From contig JAADDN010000047.1 of assembly GCA_013153895.1 (NCBI GenBank), forward strand, positions 1 through 8,807: a stretch of DNA of 8,807 nucleotides, given 5' to 3'. Of this stretch, positions 5,647 to 8,807 are shown piece after piece. Made by a program: the position numbers and the translations under genes. The number at the start of each line of letters is the position of its first letter. Position 1 is the first letter of the stretch. The notes beneath the pieces were generated by a model. The model did not search any database, was not told where the DNA came from, and worked only from the letters and a program-made list of their open reading frames with translations. This DNA is from Thermoproteota archaeon. GTDB lineage: Archaea > Thermoproteota > Thermoprotei > Thermoproteales > Thermocladiaceae.

Positions 5647-7032
5647 TCACGAAAGCTTTCTCACCTGCTTAACATTACCATGCACATCTACCTGAACAAG
5701 ATAACTACCATACTTATCCAACAACTTCAACAGCTTATCACTCTGATGTTTAAGATAGTTAAACACGTCTAAAATAGAATCAAAGACAAGCTCCTCATTC
5801 CTACCATAATAAGAAGGATAGTACCCCGCTGTTGCCTTCTCGCCCTGCACGATAACTATTCCCTCTCTTTCACTTGGTACAAGAGGCTCAATCAGCCTGT
5901 CACTAATCATAACATTGACATGTAGTGAAGGTAGCATTGATAGTTCTCTTAACATAGTATTAAGATCTATATTCTCCAACCCTAGCATATATAGTAGAGC
6001 TATGAGACGAAGAACATTTCTCTCCTTCTCACCTAGATTCCTGGGGTAATAAATCAATGTTGGATAAACATAGAAAGACTTAACATTATACTGTAATTCT
6101 CCCCCACCAGCCCATGCAGATAATTTAGCACTGTCCTCCCCATTAGCGATAAAATCTAACACGAATTTTAGACCCCTATCCTCATCATATGAAGTGGTGA
6201 GAACAGCACCCTTAAGATCTATATATTGACTCAATACTTTAACATACCTAGCTAAGAGACTCAATGCCTGATCTATACATGATTCAACATCCTTAACAAG
6301 TTCCTGAAGAAGAGCCAGCACTCGCTCATCATCCTTACCAGACAATGTTAATGCTTCATCAAGAGACATCTCCCGTAGAACCTTCACCCTCATAGGAAAC
6401 CTATGAAAGGGGAATTCACTTCCTATAGGAACAGTATTAAAGAGAAGGGGAACATATCCAAGATCTCTAACATATATCACGGGAAGAGCATTCACACCTC
6501 GTTTCAGATTAGCGAACTCATCTTCTAGAGAAAAACTAACATGACCTAAATTATCAAGGTATTGAGATACTTTGCTTGGTATCATTCTCCTGAACTCTCT
6601 CAGAAAAATACTCCTATTCTCAGGTATTAATGGAACGATAGGAGTCAGAGAGAAGAGCTCTACCAGAGGGATAGCTCTTCCGTACTTCCTAACCAGTCTA
6701 GAATAGGTCTTAGCAACCCAGTCCCAGCTTACCCTGAACCCTTCATCTCCTAGGAACTGTTTAACATAATTATTAAGCTCCTGGAAGGGGGATACAATCA
6801 ATATATCACTGCCCCCATAATTTGGGAACACGGGTAAGAACAGTAACTCCCTAGGTTGATAATACTCGTATAGGTCTAATAGAAGAGGCAGATTATTACC
6901 TACAACATCCAGCAGCACCCGATCAAGAACGCTCTCATCCAGCTCATACTCCTCTAATAGACGTTTAACATAGTTTAAATTAAGCATCCTACCTAGGAGA
7001 CTAGTTAGGGATCCCCCAACACCGTAGCTCAT
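5647..7032 (-). CDS. 461-residue protein of unknown function, possible relative of the two upstream proteins
   Basis: No known family is recognised. Visible parts: helical N-terminus, LLDVVGNNLPLLLDLY (40-55), then LLFLPVFPNYGGSDILIVSP (63-82); an aromatic-basic section (100-160); a second LPVIYVRDLGYVPLLF (183-198) followed by VPIGSEFPFH; a helical section (233-272); strands AVLTTSYDEDRGLKFVLDFI (276-295); an LSAWAGGGELQYNVKSFYVY block (304-323); a Leu-rich helix (338-366); a Gly-Tyr-rich AGYYPSYYGR (402-411); and a C-terminal helix and strand. No signal peptide or membrane segment is seen. The LLxxxG...LLxLY segment resembles residues 35-50 of the 334-residue protein and 77-92 of the truncated one, and the 276-360 order of elements also resembles the latter. 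ATG 7032 has a weak TATA-like TTGATAAG 27 bases upstream. Confidence 0.72.
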   Translation of the reverse strand: MSYGVGGSLTSLLGRMLNLNYVKRLLEEYELDESVLDRVLLDVVGNNLPLLLDLYEYYQPRELLFLPVFPNYGGSDILIVSPFQELNNYVKQFLGDEGFRVSWDWVAKTYSRLVRKYGRAIPLVELFSLTPIVPLIPENRSIFLREFRRMIPSKVSQYLDNLGHVSFSLEDEFANLKRGVNALPVIYVRDLGYVPLLFNTVPIGSEFPFHRFPMRVKVLREMSLDEALTLSGKDDERVLALLQELVKDVESCIDQALSLLARYVKVLSQYIDLKGAVLTTSYDEDRGLKFVLDFIANGEDSAKLSAWAGGGELQYNVKSFYVYPTLIYYPRNLGEKERNVLRLIALLYMLGLENIDLNTMLRELSMLPSLHVNVMISDRLIEPLVPSEREGIVIVQGEKATAGYYPSYYGRNEELVFDSILDVFNYLKHQSDKLLKLLDKYGSYLVQVDVHGNVKQVRKLS

Positions 7033-7054
7033 GGAGATAGAATATGAAGATCAT

Positions 7055-7063
7055 CTTATCAAG
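7055..7063 (-). promoter_or_regulatory. weak TATA-like box of the 461-residue gene
   Basis: The minus strand reads CTTGATAAG, centred about 27 bases before the ATG at 7032. The position is right but the sequence departs from the TATA consensus, so this may be a weak promoter or none, with the gene read from upstream. Confidence 0.35.
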
Positions 7064-7077
7064 ATTGTTAACATGTG

Positions 7078-8082
7078 TCAGTATACTATGAAATATTCTT
7101 TTCGATAAGGAACCTTAAGCTGAAGCATCTTGATCTCCCCACCTGTCAACGGATTGAACATTCTACCTTGTCGTAAGATGCGGAGCTGAACCTCATATGG
7201 GTAAACCATCTTGAACGTGTTCTCATTAGTCACTGGTAACAGATCTAGTAATAATCCTCTCCTTCCTAGGGGACGCTGGATGATACAGCTGTTCAATATC
7301 GGTAAAATATCATTATTCAGATCCAGCATTAATAGGTTCAGCAGAGGATAGGTAAATGGGTTCAATTCACTAAGGTAGCTGGGTACTTTGAATCCTGCCT
7401 CCATTCCTCTATACCTGACGCTTATGGTCTTGTAACCGCAACCTGGGAAGCTACGTAAGAACTGTAGCACCTTTCTCCTACATTCCTCATCTACTAGCTC
7501 CAGTACCTGCAGGAACTCTAACAGATACGGGTAAAGCTCTGTTAGAACTGTACGTGGAAGCTCATCTATGATAGTGGCTGAAACATGTGGAACAATCTCC
7601 TCAAGAACCTTAAGAGAGGGCTCATAGTTAACACTTCTAAGCTTACTTAACAGTTCATCATAATTTACTTCTCTCGTGCTCACTTCAGGAATAATCTCGC
7701 AAGGAAGAACTCTAACATACCTAGAAACATCATGAAGAAGAAAGCTAGTAGGTAAAATAAGAAGCGAACGCTCTGGTTTTCCCTCAAACATGTTGTTTCT
7801 ACCTAACAAGTAGAATATCACTACCTCATGAACTGGAAAAGGTAGGTACATGGTTGCAAGAGGAACACCAACACCATACATAGGTGAGAACGGGCTAACA
7901 TAGTATACTATAGGTATACTCTCCCCCTTATCTAAATACAACTGATAGAGCGGCTGCAGAAGATTACCCTCCTCCAACAACCGTATAATCAAGTCAAGAC
8001 GAACAGGCTCACCGAAAATATTAATAATATTGAACATCTCTTTTAGCAATCTCCTACCTAGACTAGACACATGTAGTATCAT
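7078..8082 (-). CDS. 334-residue protein of unknown function, possible relative of its neighbours
   Basis: No known family is recognised. Order of parts: a helical N-terminus (8-34), the shared motif LLEEGNLLQPLYQLYL (35-50), PIVYYVSPFSPMYGVGVPL (57-75), a hydrophobic PFPVHEVVIFYLLG (81-94), a strand SLLILPTSFLLHDV (106-119), a helical section with acidic residues (140-212), strands TISVRYRGMEAGFKVPSYL (219-237), a Leu-rich section (240-263), and a C-terminus rich in basic residues (RRGLLLDLLP, RILRQGRMF). Hydrophobic stretches are short and read better as buried strands than as membrane spans. Two starts are possible: ATG 8082, or GTG 8070 (codon 5), which lies 25 bases from the TATA box at 8091-8099, the spacing seen for other genes here. 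The gene before it ends 35 bases upstream. Confidence 0.72.
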   Translation of the reverse strand: MILHVSSLGRRLLKEMFNIINIFGEPVRLDLIIRLLEEGNLLQPLYQLYLDKGESIPIVYYVSPFSPMYGVGVPLATMYLPFPVHEVVIFYLLGRNNMFEGKPERSLLILPTSFLLHDVSRYVRVLPCEIIPEVSTREVNYDELLSKLRSVNYEPSLKVLEEIVPHVSATIIDELPRTVLTELYPYLLEFLQVLELVDEECRRKVLQFLRSFPGCGYKTISVRYRGMEAGFKVPSYLSELNPFTYPLLNLLMLDLNNDILPILNSCIIQRPLGRRGLLLDLLPVTNENTFKMVYPYEVQLRILRQGRMFNPLTGGEIKMLQLKVPYRKEYFIVY

Positions 8083-8090
8083 ACTACTAT

Positions 8091-8099
8091 GTTTATAAG
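8091..8099 (-). promoter_or_regulatory. TATA box of the 334-residue gene
   Basis: The minus strand reads CTTATAAAC, a near copy of the boxes at 4621-4630 and 2617-2625. Its centre is only 13 bases before the ATG at 8082 but 25 before the GTG at 8070. This suggests that transcription starts at or near the GTG. Confidence 0.55.
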
Positions 8100-8117
8100 A
8101 TCTATCTCAACCCATCA

Positions 8118-8807
8118 CTACTCAATTACCAGCTTAACGCTAGGTTTTACACTTCTAATCAATCTATAAGCTTCTAAGAGGGTCTGAACAGCCTCCTCAA
8201 GATCCCCAGCCAAACTATCGACCAGCCTCCTCAAGCTAGAGCCCCCTTCTACATTCCTACTCTCCTCTATGATGAAGATGTTCCCTATATCGGGATACTT
8301 ACTAGATAATTTAGCTAGAGCAAGCATCACATAATCATCCAGAATCTTAACTCTCCCACCTCTAACCTCAGCATTAACATCTAGCTCCCAAGGTTTCCAC
8401 CTCTTTAAATAAGTCTCATCACTTACACTAATGTTCTCAGCAGAAAGATTAAACGGTGAATAGAAACCCACCACCAGCAGTTCAGGAGTCAAGACTCTGA
8501 ACATCTTTACCAATCGCATAATTGGTTCCAGAACAAGATAGAGTGGATAATATGGGGATAACCCCATCTCTTCTAGCAGGAGTGCTCCGCTCCTATCGAT
8601 AGTGATCTCCCTGAAAGGAGATACATTAGATAGATATGATAATAATCTTCTAAGTGTTGAGACTCTCTTAACATCCATAGCTGTAACCATTGTTGTCTCA
8701 CCAATAGGAAAATACATACCTCTATCAACATCATAAAGCAGGTAAGGATGATTAACAAACTCAGGAAGAGGATAAATATCAAATGAATCAACACTAAACG
8801 TAAATGG
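8118..8807 (-). CDS. unknown protein, 5' end cut by window edge (229 residues seen)
   Basis: The frame is open from the right edge to TAG at 8120-8118. The first 30 visible codons (8807-8718) lie before the first in-frame ATG and have the same character as the rest, so the real start is outside the window. No known family is recognised. Visible parts: PYLLYDVDRGMYFPIGETT (21-39); a helix with paired Arg (47-57); SPFREITIDRSG (63-74); LLLEEMGLSPYYPLYLVLEP (76-95), which resembles LLEEGNLLQPLYQLYL of the next protein; ELLVVGFYSPFNLSAENI (109-126), again with the SPF seen in that protein; WKPWELDVNAEVRGG (137-151); helix DDYVMLALAKLSSKY (157-171); strand NIFIIEE (176-182); and a long C-terminal helix ending in a strand KPSVKLVIE. 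No membrane segment is seen. It is probably the first visible member of a set of three related genes. Confidence 0.7.
   Translation of the reverse strand, partial: PFTFSVDSFDIYPLPEFVNHPYLLYDVDRGMYFPIGETTMVTAMDVKRVSTLRRLLSYLSNVSPFREITIDRSGALLLEEMGLSPYYPLYLVLEPIMRLVKMFRVLTPELLVVGFYSPFNLSAENISVSDETYLKRWKPWELDVNAEVRGGRVKILDDYVMLALAKLSSKYPDIGNIFIIEESRNVEGGSSLRRLVDSLAGDLEEAVQTLLEAYRLIRSVKPSVKLVIE

Noticed and set aside
5527..5772. 81-codon plus-strand open frame across the 5602-5646 gap
   Set aside because: It overlaps the ends of two better minus-strand genes, has low-complexity Lys/Gln/Leu content and no upstream signal.
8573..8794. 73-codon hydrophobic minus-strand open frame
   Set aside because: It is in another frame of the truncated gene that is open to the right edge. 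The coding frame of that gene explains the region better, and the hydrophobic run is a frame-shift artefact.
1..8807. Virus or provirus origin of the block
   Set aside because: dUTPase and thymidylate synthase occur in viruses, but no capsid, polymerase, integrase, packaging ATPase or att-like repeats were seen. Unknown small genes alone are not enough.
8118..8807. Phytoene desaturase-like FAD enzyme, suggested by GMYFPIGETT
   Set aside because: The Y-P-x-G pattern is short, the following residues do not match that family, and no dinucleotide-binding motif is visible in the part present.

Overview
The window is a compact block of DNA in which every convincing gene lies on the minus strand, so gene order along transcription runs from high to low coordinates. 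It looks like the chromosome of a hyperthermophilic crenarchaeote (Thermoprotei, possibly Desulfurococcales or a relative). The reasons are archaeal TATA boxes 25-32 bases before most start codons with no leader or ribosome-binding site, one archaeal GGTGAT-type Shine-Dalgarno where genes are coupled, Ile/Arg/Leu-rich proteins with ATA and AGA/AGG codons, and an MtrA-like domain fused to an archaeal-type thymidylate synthase. Genus-level placement is not possible from this sequence. No rRNA, tRNA, CRISPR array, insertion sequence or integrase was seen, and no gap between genes reaches 100 bases.

Layout in the direction of transcription. (1) 8807-5647: three proteins with no recognised family, a 5'-truncated one of 229+ residues, one of 334 and one of 461. 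They seem to share a motif of LLxx-G-PLY-LYL type followed by SPF or VFP, so they may be distant paralogues. (2) 5601-5149: a 150-residue unknown. (3) 5117-4635: a dUTPase-fold protein. (4) 4601-3741: a 286-residue unknown with a CX2CX6C cluster. (5) 3721-2651: a membrane module of a three-helix 111-residue protein, a two-helix 54-residue protein overlapping it by ATGA, and a soluble 188-residue protein whose ribosome-binding site overlaps the preceding stop codon. (6) 2594-2013: an unusual protein with two textbook dockerin calcium loops, no signal peptide and very high Gln/Asn content. (7) 1962-1309: a protein that probably starts with a winged helix. (8) 1279-1: the first 426 residues of an MtrA-like/thymidylate synthase fusion, cut by the window edge before the catalytic cysteine.

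The only pathway that can be read with some confidence is thymidylate supply: the dUTPase makes dUMP from dUTP and the thymidylate synthase methylates dUMP to dTMP. The two are 3.4 kb apart and seem to have separate promoters, so co-regulation is not shown. The other genes are mostly lineage-specific unknowns. The most unusual items are the lone intracellular-looking dockerin protein, the corrinoid/pterin-domain fusion to thymidylate synthase, the possible tandem paralogue family, and the translationally coupled membrane module. Most genes appear to carry their own leaderless promoter, often inside the end of the gene before, even though they are packed like an operon.
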